64,000 nucleotides of DNA from Subtercola sp. Its GTDB lineage: Bacteria; Actinomycetota; Actinomycetes; Actinomycetales; Microbacteriaceae. Under the pieces are notes generated by a model. It worked only from the letters and a program-made list of their open reading frames with translations. It made no database searches and was not told where the DNA came from. Numbering within the stretch: position 1 is the first letter of the stretch; every line of letters starts with the position of its first letter. Shown here piece after piece: positions 42,099-49,955 of the stretch. The stretch lies in NCBI GenBank assembly GCA_025463765.1, contig JAODBC010000027.1, forward strand, positions 1 to 64,000, read 5' to 3'. Both the position numbers and the translations under genes were made by a program.

Positions 42099-43037
42099 TC
42101 AGCGGAAGCCGAGGGCGCGGCTGATGCCCCGGGCGGCGAGGCGTACGACGGCCTCGTTCTGGTGGGGCGACGAGTCGTTGGTGCGGATCACCACCGAAAC
42201 CGCTCCGACCACCGCACCGGTTCGGTCGCGCACGGGGGCCGCGGTCGACGACGACCCGGGTGTCATCTCGTCGCGCATCTGGGCGATGCCGGTCGCCCGC
42301 ACCTCGGCGAGTCGGCGGCGCAGTTGCTCTGCCGAGGTCACGGTGTTCGGGAGAAAGCCGGTGAGCGGGGCATCCAGGTACGCGTTGATGACGTCGGTCG
42401 GAGCGTACGCCAGCAGAACGAGGCCGACACCTGTCGAATGCAACGGCAGGCGGGCACCGACCCGCGAAATGACGGGCACCGCGTCGTGACCCGTGAGCTT
42501 TTCGAGGTAGAGGGCATCGTGTCCGTCGAGAATGGCGAGGTGAACGTGCTCGTGGGTGGCTTCGAAGAGGTCTTCGAGGTAGGGCAGCGCGGTCGCGCGC
42601 AGGTCGCGCGCCGGCGGAGTCTGCACCCCGAGCTCCCAGAGGCGCAGGCCGAGCGAGTAGCGGCCCTCGTCATCGCGCACCAGACCGCCCCAGGCGACCC
42701 ACTCGGCGACCAGGCGGTGCGCAGTCGAGAGCGGCAGGCGGGCTCGCGCGGCGATCTCCGTCAGCGTGAGGCCGACGGCGGGCGGCGCCGGGGTGGTCGA
42801 CGCACGCACCGCGGCCGGGGTGGCCGACGGGCGCACCGCGACCGGGATGGTCGGCGGGCGCACCGCGACCGGGATGGTCGGCGGGCGCAGCGCGACCGCG
42901 GTGGTCAACGCACGCGCGATGTCTGCGGTGGTCGACGCGCGCGCGATACCGCCACCCGCGCCACTCCCGCCGTCGAAGGCGTCGAGAATCGCGAAGAGCT
43001 TGCTCGCGACCGAGCGGCTGTCGTGTTCGATGGCCAC
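42099..43037 (-). CDS. IclR-family regulator with repeat insert inside the DNA-binding domain
   Basis: The 312-aa protein is a PobR/PcaR-like IclR regulator. The winged helix is split: the first helix (SRSVASKLFAILDAFDGG) is separated from the recognition part (LTLTEIAARARLPLSTAHRLV) by about 65 residues of Ala/Thr/Pro/Val/Arg repeats (about 24-89), coded by a 27-bp tandem unit. The effector domain (YLEDLFEATHEHVHLAIL, LHSTGVGLVLLA, SVVIRT) is complete. GTG 43037 has TAGCAT 5 nt upstream. It likely controls pobA. Whether it still binds DNA is an open question. Confidence 0.85.
   Translation of the reverse strand: MAIEHDSRSVASKLFAILDAFDGGSGAGGGIARASTTADIARALTTAVALRPPTIPVAVRPPTIPVAVRPSATPAAVRASTTPAPPAVGLTLTEIAARARLPLSTAHRLVAEWVAWGGLVRDDEGRYSLGLRLWELGVQTPPARDLRATALPYLEDLFEATHEHVHLAILDGHDALYLEKLTGHDAVPVISRVGARLPLHSTGVGLVLLAYAPTDVINAYLDAPLTGFLPNTVTSAEQLRRRLAEVRATGIAQMRDEMTPGSSSTAAPVRDRTGAVVGAVSVVIRTNDSSPHQNEAVVRLAARGISRALGFR
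42768..42968 (-). repeat. 27-bp tandem repeat splitting the IclR winged helix
   Basis: The unit GCGCACCGCGACCGGGATGG plus 7 nt repeats with period 27 at 42831 and 42858, flanked by diverged copies. Its length is a multiple of three, so the frame is kept. It encodes repeats such as PPTIPVAVR. Confidence 0.85.
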
Positions 43038-43070
43038 GGCACATGCTAACGCGGCGGTGCATGCCCCGGT

Positions 43071-43139
43071 CGAAACAGAGGAGAATCCGACGCCGTAGGC
43101 CCGGATACGGCTTACCCCCGCGAAATCTCCTCTGTTTCG
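43071..43139. terminator. Nested inverted repeat after the putrescine operon
   Basis: A perfect 14-bp inverted repeat (CGAAACAGAGGAGA at 43071-43084, its complement at 43126-43139) encloses a smaller stem (CCGTA/TACGG at 43093-43110). It sits 60 nt after the last gene of the minus-strand amine operon and upstream of the iclR start, so it may isolate the two units. Confidence 0.6.
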
Positions 43140-43197
43140 CGCGCGACGGTGCGAAACGGCGCCTCCACCGCCCCCGTGTCGCGCACGCGACCCCTGC

Positions 43198-44718
43198 TCA
43201 CGAGTCGAACCCGAGCCCCACGGCGTCGAGCGAACGCAGCAGCAGGTTGCGACGACCGCCGCGATGGTCGGCCCGATCGAGCGACCACCGCGTCAGGTTG
43301 ATGCCGATCGAGGCGGCGGGCTCGGGTGGAAACGGCAGCGGACGCTCGCGCACCATGCGCAGCTGGGTGCGTTCGGTCTGCTGCCCCGAGAGCAGGTCGA
43401 GCACGACGTCGGCCGCGAAGCGGCTTGCGCCGACACCGAGACCCGTGAATCCGGCGGCGTAGGCGACCCGGTTCTGCCGAGCGGTGCCGAAGAAGGCGCA
43501 GAAACGCGTCGACGTATCGATCGGCCCCGCCCAGGCGTTGGAGAAACGGATGCCCAGCAGCTGCGGAAACGTCGTGAGAAGGTGACTCGCCAGTGTCGAA
43601 AAGCTGGCGGCCCGCTCTTCGTACGAGGGCCGAACCTTGCTGCCGAAATGGTAGACCGCGTCGTAGCCGCCGAACAGAATGCGGTTGTCGGCGCTCAGTC
43701 GGTAGTAGTGGAACTGGTTCGCCAGATCGGCGATACCCTGCCGGTTCGCCCAGCCGATCGACGCCATCTGCGCATCGCTGAGCGGCTCGGTCATCAGGGC
43801 GTAGTCGTAGACGGGCACGGTCATGCCGCGGTTGCGTTTGAGCAACGACGGAAAGACGTTGGTCGCCAGAATTGCGTGTGCGGCCCGCACGGTGCCCCCG
43901 CTCGCCGTTCGCACGGCGACCCCGCCGCCCGGGGCGACCGAGGCGCCAGAGGCGACCCCGCCGCCCGAGCCGCCCGAGGCACCCGAGGCACCCGAGACGC
44001 CCGAGTCCAGCCGGCCGGCACCCCGCCCGACGCTGCCGAGGTCGACCACCCGCGACCCTTCGAAGATCTTCCCGCCCAGCTCGGTGACCACACGAGCGAG
44101 CTCGGCCGCGAGCTTCGCCGGATGCACGAGGACCGTCGACCGCTTGTTCCACGCCCCGGCGAGGTAGGTCGGCGACATCACCTCGGCCCGCACGGCCGCC
44201 GCAACGAGAAAACCGTCACCCCGCACCCAGTCGACCTGGTGCGGCTCGACGGCCACCGTCAGCGTTCCGGTGCGCTCGAAGTCGCACTGCATGCCGTACC
44301 GGGCCACGGTCTCTTCGATCGCGTCGAGGTTCTCGTCGCCGAGGCGCCGCAGGGTCTGCAGTTCTTCTGGCCAGCGGCTTTCGCCGTTCTCGTCGCCGTG
44401 GGTGATGCTGGCCTCGCAGAACCCGCCGTTGCGGCCCGACGCCGCCCAGCCGACACGGCCCGCTTCGAGTACGACGACCCGGGCATCCGGTCGCCGTTCG
44501 AGCGCGCGCAACGCCGACCAGAGCCCGGTGTAACCGCCGCCGACGATCACGAGGTCGGCGTCGATCGTATGGCGCAGAGTCTCGAAGCGGGTGCGCGAGA
44601 GCGCGATGTCGTCGAGCCAGAAGGCGCTGCGTCGGGCGCCGGCCAGCGCCTGCTCGACGGCTGCCGCCGCGGGGCGCTGCCGCTCGAAGACGGTGTCGTG
44701 TGCAGAACGGCGACTCAT
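43198..44718 (-). CDS. DAO-family FAD amine oxidase (gamma-glutamylputrescine oxidase-like)
   Basis: The protein of about 506 aa has the FAD fold DADLVIVGGGYTGLWSALRA, the E-A-G-R-V-G-W-A-A-S-G-R-N-G-G-F cofactor segment and a C-terminal FTGLGVGASRFAADVVLDLL motif, as in PuuB/OrdL and related amino-acid or polyamine oxidases. A Gly/Ser/Ala insert (coded at about 43915-44010) lies in a substrate-domain loop. It is the last gene of a strand with an ALDH and putrescine oxidase, so an amine or amino-acid substrate is likely. An ATG at 44742 is an alternative start. Confidence 0.8.
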   Translation of the reverse strand: MSRRSAHDTVFERQRPAAAAVEQALAGARRSAFWLDDIALSRTRFETLRHTIDADLVIVGGGYTGLWSALRALERRPDARVVVLEAGRVGWAASGRNGGFCEASITHGDENGESRWPEELQTLRRLGDENLDAIEETVARYGMQCDFERTGTLTVAVEPHQVDWVRGDGFLVAAAVRAEVMSPTYLAGAWNKRSTVLVHPAKLAAELARVVTELGGKIFEGSRVVDLGSVGRGAGRLDSGVSGASGASGGSGGGVASGASVAPGGGVAVRTASGGTVRAAHAILATNVFPSLLKRNRGMTVPVYDYALMTEPLSDAQMASIGWANRQGIADLANQFHYYRLSADNRILFGGYDAVYHFGSKVRPSYEERAASFSTLASHLLTTFPQLLGIRFSNAWAGPIDTSTRFCAFFGTARQNRVAYAAGFTGLGVGASRFAADVVLDLLSGQQTERTQLRMVRERPLPFPPEPAASIGINLTRWSLDRADHRGGRRNLLLRSLDAVGLGFDS

Positions 44719-44938
44719 CGCAGCACCGCGCTTCGAATGCAAAGCGGGCCGACGTCGTCGCGGGCGAGGGTGGGGCTCATCAGGGTCTCCAGAGGATCGG
44801 GCGGGAGGCCGAGTCCGGCCTGCGGGAGCGACATGTGCGGGCGAGATGAGCCTGCGCGCGGTTCGTGCTCGACCGCAAAAGTCGCTCTCGCGGGTAGCAC
44901 GACAGCAGGGGCAGCGCGCGGGGCAGCGGATGCCCGGC
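44719..44938. other. Gap between amine oxidase and ALDH genes
   Basis: This 220-bp stretch has no terminator stem that I can see. A 21-codon minus-strand frame (ATG near 44778, GGAG 7 nt upstream) ends by overlapping the next ATG as ATGA, so it may be a coupling leader peptide or a remnant. Evidence is too thin to call it a gene. Confidence 0.3.
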
Positions 44939-46318
44939 TCAGGCGATGCGAATGAGCTTCTTGTTCACGAATTCCTCCACGGCGAATCGGCCCATCTCGC
45001 GGCCCGAACCCGAGCGCTTCACTCCGCCGAACGGCAGCTCCGCGGCGTCGCCGAGCACCAGGTTGATCCACACCATGCCCGCGTCGATGGCGTCGGCCAC
45101 TCGCAGCGCCTGCTCGGCATCGGTGGTGTAAACGTACGAGCCGAGCCCGAACGGGGTGTCGTTGGCCAGGGCGACGGCCGCCTCCTCCGACGGCACGCGG
45201 TACAGAGCGGCGACCGGCCCGAAGAACTCTTCGCGGTAGGCGTCCATCTGCGGGGTGACGTCGGCGAGAACCGCGGGCGGAAAGAAGTTGCCCGAAGGGG
45301 TTCCCGACGCCAGCACGGTGGCACCCTGCGAGACGGCACGGCCGAGCTGCTCTTCGAGCCGATCGGTTGCAGCGGCCGACGAGAGTGGCCCGAGCAGTGT
45401 TCCCTCGGCCATCGGGTCGGCCGGCTGCGCCGCCGTGAACAGCTCGGTGAACTTCGCTGCGAACTGGTCGTACAGCGAGTCGATCACGATGAAACGCTTC
45501 GCCGCGTTGCACGACTGGCCGTTGTTGTCGAGGCGCGCGTTCACGGCGTCTTGTACGGCGGTGTCGAGGTCGTCGGTCGAGAGCAGAATGAACGGATCCG
45601 ACCCGCCCAACTCGAGCACGACCTTCTTGAGGTACTTGCCCGCGAGTTCGGCCACGGCGGCCCCGGCCCGCTCGGAGCCCGTCACCGAGACACCCTGCAC
45701 ACGGGCATCCGCTATGACAGTGGCGATTTGCTCGTTGCTGGCGTAGATGTTGACGTACACCGAGTCGTGAGCGCCGAGCTCGGCTTCGGCATCGTCGAAG
45801 ATCTGCGCAATGGCGGCCGCCGACTCGGGGCACTGCGGCGCGTGCTTGAGCAGAATGGTGTTGCCGGCCACGATGTTCGGGCCGGCGAATCGCGCGACCT
45901 GGTAGTACGGAAAGTTCCAGGGCATGATGCCCAGCAGCACGCCGAGACCCCCGCGACGGATGAACGCCGAACCCGTGCCGTCAGAGAGCTCGATCGGCTC
46001 GTCGGCGAGAAAAGCGGCACCGTTGTCGGCGTAGTACTGGTAGATGGCGGCAGCGAAGTCGACCTCGCCGAGCGCCTGGTCGAGCGGCTTGCCGACCTCG
46101 CGAACCACGATCTCGGCGAGCTGCAGGCGGCGCTCGGTGTGCAACGCCGCGACCCTCGCGATGAGAGCGGCACGGTCTGCAACGGGCACCTTGCGTGACC
46201 AGCCCTCATACGCGGCCGACGCCGACGTGATCGCCTGCTTCAGCGCGTCATCGGTGATGGTCGGGTACTCGGCGACGGTCTCGCCGGTCGCGGGGTTGAT
46301 GACGGCGTAGTGGCTCAT
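44939..46318 (-). CDS. NAD(P)-dependent aldehyde dehydrogenase (succinate-semialdehyde / aminobutyraldehyde type)
   Basis: The 459-aa enzyme belongs to the short succinate-semialdehyde dehydrogenase group (starting at SHYAVINPATGETV). It shows VLLGIMPWNFPYYQVARF, SVTGSERAG, LELGGSDPFILL and catalytic Cys270 in NNGQSCNAAKRF. After putrescine oxidase it would oxidise 4-aminobutanal to GABA, or succinate semialdehyde further down. The 4-nt ATGA overlap with the oxidase gene shows one operon. Confidence 0.9.
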   Translation of the reverse strand: MSHYAVINPATGETVAEYPTITDDALKQAITSASAAYEGWSRKVPVADRAALIARVAALHTERRLQLAEIVVREVGKPLDQALGEVDFAAAIYQYYADNGAAFLADEPIELSDGTGSAFIRRGGLGVLLGIMPWNFPYYQVARFAGPNIVAGNTILLKHAPQCPESAAAIAQIFDDAEAELGAHDSVYVNIYASNEQIATVIADARVQGVSVTGSERAGAAVAELAGKYLKKVVLELGGSDPFILLSTDDLDTAVQDAVNARLDNNGQSCNAAKRFIVIDSLYDQFAAKFTELFTAAQPADPMAEGTLLGPLSSAAATDRLEEQLGRAVSQGATVLASGTPSGNFFPPAVLADVTPQMDAYREEFFGPVAALYRVPSEEAAVALANDTPFGLGSYVYTTDAEQALRVADAIDAGMVWINLVLGDAAELPFGGVKRSGSGREMGRFAVEEFVNKKLIRIA

Positions 46319-47763
46319 TCGGTGTCTCCTTCGGCAGTGGATGCGCTTGTCTCAAGGCTGGTGATGGTTTCGGCGGCTAAGCGTCGACCGACGCGAATGG
46401 CCCCGTCGACGTGTTGGTACCCTTCGGCGGCGAGGTCGCTCGAGCCGAACCGCAAAGGCCCCACGGGCTCGAGCTGAAGCGCGCCATAGCGGGTGAGCCC
46501 GCCGAGGTCGAAGCTTGCGGCGTAGGCACCCTGCGTCCACTGCTCTGCCGCCCAATCGCTCTCGTAGTAGACAACCGGCGACAGTGCGCGCGGCCCGTAG
46601 TACGCAGCAAGCGAGTGCAGGATGCTCTGCCGACGCTCGGTCGCGGGCATGCTCAGCACCGCGTCGGCCTTCTCGTCGGAGACGAACCCGACGAGGGTGC
46701 CGCGGGTCTCACCGTAGTTGGAGTTGTCGTACGCCTCGTGCACCACCTGGTACGGGCTGAACGCGGTACCCGACAGCCCGTCTTCGCGCCAGAACGGCGT
46801 GTCGTAGCTGGCGTGCACCTTGATCACCAGTCCGAGCGACTGGTGCTGCTGCAGCTGCTGGCGAATCCGCGGCAGGTTCGGCGTGTACTCGATGCGGTTG
46901 TAGAGGTTCGGCGGTACGGCCACGATCACGCGGCGCGCGACGACGGTGAGGTCGTCGGTGTACACCTCCACGGTGCTCCTCTCGCCGAATGCGTCGAGGG
47001 CATCGGCGGCGAGCGCGTCGTCGGCGAACGCTGCCTGCGACCAGCGAATGCCGCGTACCGGCTGCCCGAGCCGCAGATCGTCGGGCGAGAGCTCTTCGGC
47101 CAGCTTCAGCGGCACCTGCTGCAGGCCGCCGATGACACGCTTGTCGAGAATGAAGTCCGCGTCGACGAGGTGCCTGAAACTGCCGGCGCTGGCGGCCATC
47201 AGCAGCGCCTGCAACAACGAGAACGAGTGCGCCGGCTTCGTGAGCATGGCGTCGGCGATGAACAGGGCGACATTCTTGCGCGCCTCGTCGTCGTCACTGT
47301 GCTGCTCGAGCCAGCCCGCGAACGAGATGTGGTCGAACTCGGATGCCCGCGCGTGCAGCCAGGGCGCCGCCGCATCGGTCTCGGCGACGAGCTCGTCGAG
47401 CAGCCCGATCAGTCGCTCGATCTCGGCTCTGGTGTGCGGGCTCGCCGGAAAAATGTCGCCCGTGAACCGCTTCGCCACGCCGTCGGGGCCGACGTACACG
47501 CTTTCTCCGTCACGAAACCGTGCATACGTGTCGAGGCCCAGCTCGTCGAGGGTTTCGAGCAGCGCCGTCTGATCGGGTGAGACCCACTGGCCGCCGATCT
47601 CGTACAGCTGGCCGCCGATCTCGTTGGTCCACAGGCGACCGCCGACACGATCGCGGGCCTCGAGCACGATGACCGAGTGGCCCGCCCGCTGCAGCTGTAC
47701 CGCTGCGGTCAGCCCTGTCGCTCCGGCACCGACAATCACGACGTCGCGTTCTAGCCGCGGCAT
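46315..47763 (-). CDS. puo: Putrescine oxidase (flavin monoamine oxidase family)
   Basis: The 482-aa enzyme oxidises putrescine to 4-aminobutanal, ammonia and H2O2. It has VIVGAGATGLTAAVQL, the GG doublet RVGGRLWTNEIGGQLYEIGGQWV, AVPPNLYNRIEYTPNLP and the C-terminal FAD segment ending in HVDGAIRVGRRLAAE, all close to actinobacterial putrescine oxidase. The covalent-flavin Cys of some relatives is not obvious. It heads an operon with ALDH and a DAO-type oxidase, and is divergent from an acyl-CoA ligase. The product H2O2 would need catalase. Confidence 0.85.
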   Translation of the reverse strand: MPRLERDVVIVGAGATGLTAAVQLQRAGHSVIVLEARDRVGGRLWTNEIGGQLYEIGGQWVSPDQTALLETLDELGLDTYARFRDGESVYVGPDGVAKRFTGDIFPASPHTRAEIERLIGLLDELVAETDAAAPWLHARASEFDHISFAGWLEQHSDDDEARKNVALFIADAMLTKPAHSFSLLQALLMAASAGSFRHLVDADFILDKRVIGGLQQVPLKLAEELSPDDLRLGQPVRGIRWSQAAFADDALAADALDAFGERSTVEVYTDDLTVVARRVIVAVPPNLYNRIEYTPNLPRIRQQLQQHQSLGLVIKVHASYDTPFWREDGLSGTAFSPYQVVHEAYDNSNYGETRGTLVGFVSDEKADAVLSMPATERRQSILHSLAAYYGPRALSPVVYYESDWAAEQWTQGAYAASFDLGGLTRYGALQLEPVGPLRFGSSDLAAEGYQHVDGAIRVGRRLAAETITSLETSASTAEGDTE

Positions 47764-47899
47764 AACAACTCATTTCGTAGCTTCTTCGCCATGACGGCGA
47801 CGGATTCGTTTACATTCTGCCATCTATTCAGAACTTTTCGATAGCACTGCTCGGGTATCGTGAGGTTTTCTCCCAGCGCACGTGCGTCAGACTAGGGTC
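47764..47899. promoter_or_regulatory. Divergent promoter region of puo operon and acyl-CoA ligase
   Basis: The 136-bp gap is AT-richer (TTTACATTCTGCC, TATTCAGAACTTTTCGATAG) than both genes. TATCGT at 47856-47861 is a possible -10 box for the ligase. No clear regulator palindrome is seen. Confidence 0.4.
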
Positions 47900-49678
47900 A
47901 TGAACCCGACCGAGAACTTCCGGGCGGCTCGCGACACCCTGCTCGAACACCGCACTGACGCGGTAGCCGCCGCCGCGGCCTTCGAGTGGCCAGCTGTCGG
48001 GCCGCACTTCAATTGGGCCATCGATTGGTTCGACGCCATAGCGGTGGGCAACGAGCGGCTCGCGCTGCACATCGTCGAAGAAGACGGCAGCGAGACGAAG
48101 GTCAGCTACGACCGGCTGCGCTGGCGCAGCGACGAGGTCGCCGCCTGGCTCGACGGCGTGGGCGTTCAGCAGGGTGACCACGTCATGCTGATGCTCGGCA
48201 ACCGGGTCGAGCTGTGGGAGTCGATGCTGGCCGTCATGAAGCTCGGTGCGGTCATCCTGCCGACCACGACCCTGCTCTCGTCGGCCGATCTCGACGATCG
48301 ACTGGTGCGCGGCGAGGTGAGCCACGTCATCGCCGATGTCTCGGTGATCGACCGGTTCGCGGGGCTCGAGGGCGACTTCGTGCGCATCGTGGTTGGCGCG
48401 GGTGGCTCGAGCGCGAAGAGCAGCAGCGACGGCAAAGACAGCAACGACAGCAAAGGCAGCGCGAGCGACAGCGGCGTCTCCGGCACCGACTCGCCCGCGC
48501 CCGCGCCCGTGCCCGACGGCTGGCTCGACTACAACGATTCGCTCGAGGGCCTCGGCATCGCACCGTCGGTGACCGTCGAGACCTCCGACCCGAGCCTCAT
48601 CTACTTCACCTCGGGCACCACCTCGAAACCCAAGATGGTCGTTCACACCCAGGCCTCCTACCCCGTCGGCCACCTCTCGACCCTGTACTGGCTGGGCATC
48701 GGCCCGGGCGACGTGCACCTTGCCATCAGCTCGCCGGGCTGGGGCAAACACGCCTGGAGCTGCTTCTTCGCCCCATTCAACGCCGAGGCGACGGTGTTCG
48801 TCTACAACTACGGCCGCTTCGATCCGGTCGCCCTGCGCGAACGCCTCGATGAGGCGCGCGTCACAACGTTCTGCGCGCCGCCCACGGTATGGCGGATGCT
48901 CATCCAAAGCGACCTCGGAACAAAACCGCGGGCGCTGCACGAGGCCCTTTCGGCCGGCGAGCCGCTCAACCCCGGCGTCATCGACGCGATCGAGAAGGCG
49001 TGGGGGCTGACCATTCGCGACGGCTACGGACAAACCGAGACCACCGCGCTCATCGCCAACCCGCCCGGCGGCGTTGTCGTGCCGGGCGCCATGGGGCGCG
49101 CGCTGCCCGGGGTCGCCGTCGCCATCGTCGACCCGCTCACCGGCCAGCCGGCCGCGACGGGCGAGATCTGCCTCGATCTCAGCGTCGAGCCGTCGAACCT
49201 CATGTCGGGGTACCTGAACGACGACGAACGAACGGCTTCCGCGCGGGTGGGCGGGTACTTTCACACCGGCGACGTCGCGGTTCGCGCCGACGACGGCACG
49301 ATCACGTTCGTCGGCCGCACCGACGACATCTTCAAGTCGTCCGACTTCAAGATCTCTCCCTTCGAGGTCGAGAGCGTGCTGCTGCAGCATCCGGCTGTCG
49401 CCGAATCTGCGGTCGTTCCGGCACCGGATGCGACGCGGCACAGCGTCGTCAAGGCCTACGTGACGCTTGCCGAGGGCTGGGCGCCCGACGCCGCAACCGC
49501 GGAGGCCATCTTCGCGCACTCGCACGCCCACCTCTCGTCATTCGAGCGGGTGCGCCGCATCGAGTTCTTCGAACTGCCGAAGACCATCTCGGGCAAGATC
49601 CGCCGGGTCGAGTTGCGCGAGCGTGAAGACGCGGCCTTCGGGCGCGGCGAGGCCATCAGCACGGAGTGGCGGCACTGA
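47900..49678 (+). CDS. Acyl-CoA synthetase (AMP-forming, acetyl/medium-chain type)
   Basis: The 592-aa enzyme activates a carboxylic acid to its CoA ester. Motifs: P-loop YFTSGTTSKPKMVVHT, YGQTETT, YFHTGDVAVR, the hinge VGRTDDIFKSSDFKISPFEVE and the C-terminal catalytic Lys in PKTISGKIRR. The N-terminal HFNWAIDWFDAIA segment places it with the acetyl/medium-chain (ACSM-like) ligases. A Ser/Asp/Lys-rich insert (about residues 172-205, coded at 48405-48515) lies in the large domain. The start may be GTG 47882. The acid it uses is unknown. Confidence 0.88.
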   Translation: MNPTENFRAARDTLLEHRTDAVAAAAAFEWPAVGPHFNWAIDWFDAIAVGNERLALHIVEEDGSETKVSYDRLRWRSDEVAAWLDGVGVQQGDHVMLMLGNRVELWESMLAVMKLGAVILPTTTLLSSADLDDRLVRGEVSHVIADVSVIDRFAGLEGDFVRIVVGAGGSSAKSSSDGKDSNDSKGSASDSGVSGTDSPAPAPVPDGWLDYNDSLEGLGIAPSVTVETSDPSLIYFTSGTTSKPKMVVHTQASYPVGHLSTLYWLGIGPGDVHLAISSPGWGKHAWSCFFAPFNAEATVFVYNYGRFDPVALRERLDEARVTTFCAPPTVWRMLIQSDLGTKPRALHEALSAGEPLNPGVIDAIEKAWGLTIRDGYGQTETTALIANPPGGVVVPGAMGRALPGVAVAIVDPLTGQPAATGEICLDLSVEPSNLMSGYLNDDERTASARVGGYFHTGDVAVRADDGTITFVGRTDDIFKSSDFKISPFEVESVLLQHPAVAESAVVPAPDATRHSVVKAYVTLAEGWAPDAATAEAIFAHSHAHLSSFERVRRIEFFELPKTISGKIRRVELREREDAAFGRGEAISTEWRH

Positions 49679-49705
49679 GCTCAGCGCACCGACCTGCGCA
49701 CGTAC
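49679..49705 (-). repeat. 27-bp direct repeat, copy 1 (displaced end of the ABC permease gene)
   Basis: These 27 bp match 49929-49955 exactly, with the period exactly 250 bp. The second copy contains the stop and last codons of the ABC permease; the first overlaps the acyl-CoA ligase stop. The segment between them contains terminator module C. Confidence 0.85.
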
Positions 49706-49739
49706 TTCGCTCTCGCGCTGCCACAACGAGTCGTGCTGC

Positions 49740-49928
49740 AAGCGCCCGCCCGCCCGCCTGCCTGCCTGCACGCCCGCCTGCCCGCCCGCGCCCGTGCCCT
49801 CGCCGCTGCGGATTCGACTTTGCACAAAAGGCCCTAAACGGCACTTCTTGGGGGCTTTTTCGCAAAGTCGCCGGAGTAGCCACCCACGAGAAAGCGAGGG
49901 GGGAGAGGGGGGCGAGGGGCGAGGGGGC
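49740..49928. terminator. Convergent terminator module C (C-rich tract - hairpin - G-rich tract)
   Basis: A CCCG/CCTG-rich stretch (about 49745-49805) is followed by a hairpin with arms 49813-49834 and 49850-49870 (core CGACTTTGC, AAAAGGCCC, three mismatches) and then by GAGGGGGG-rich sequence up to 49930. The hairpin shares its sequence with modules A and B, and again separates convergent genes. Confidence 0.65.
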
Positions 49929-49955
49929 GCTCAGCGCACCGACCTGCGCACGTAC
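49929..49955 (-). repeat. 27-bp direct repeat, copy 2 (authentic permease end)
   Basis: The sequence equals 49679-49705. It codes for the C-terminal residues YVRRSVR and stop of the ABC permease. Confidence 0.85.

Noticed and set aside
43071..43139. 14-bp inverted repeats considered as ends of an insertion sequence
   Set aside because: Only 41 bp lie between the arms, with no transposase; a nested stem fits a terminator.
44715..44832. Short minus-strand frames between the ALDH and DAO-type oxidase genes
   Set aside because: Too short and without family signal; the ATGA overlap could arise by chance. Kept only as a note on the gap.
47828..49531. 567-codon minus-strand frame opposite the acyl-CoA ligase
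   Set aside because: The opposite strand carries all ligase motifs; this frame has none.
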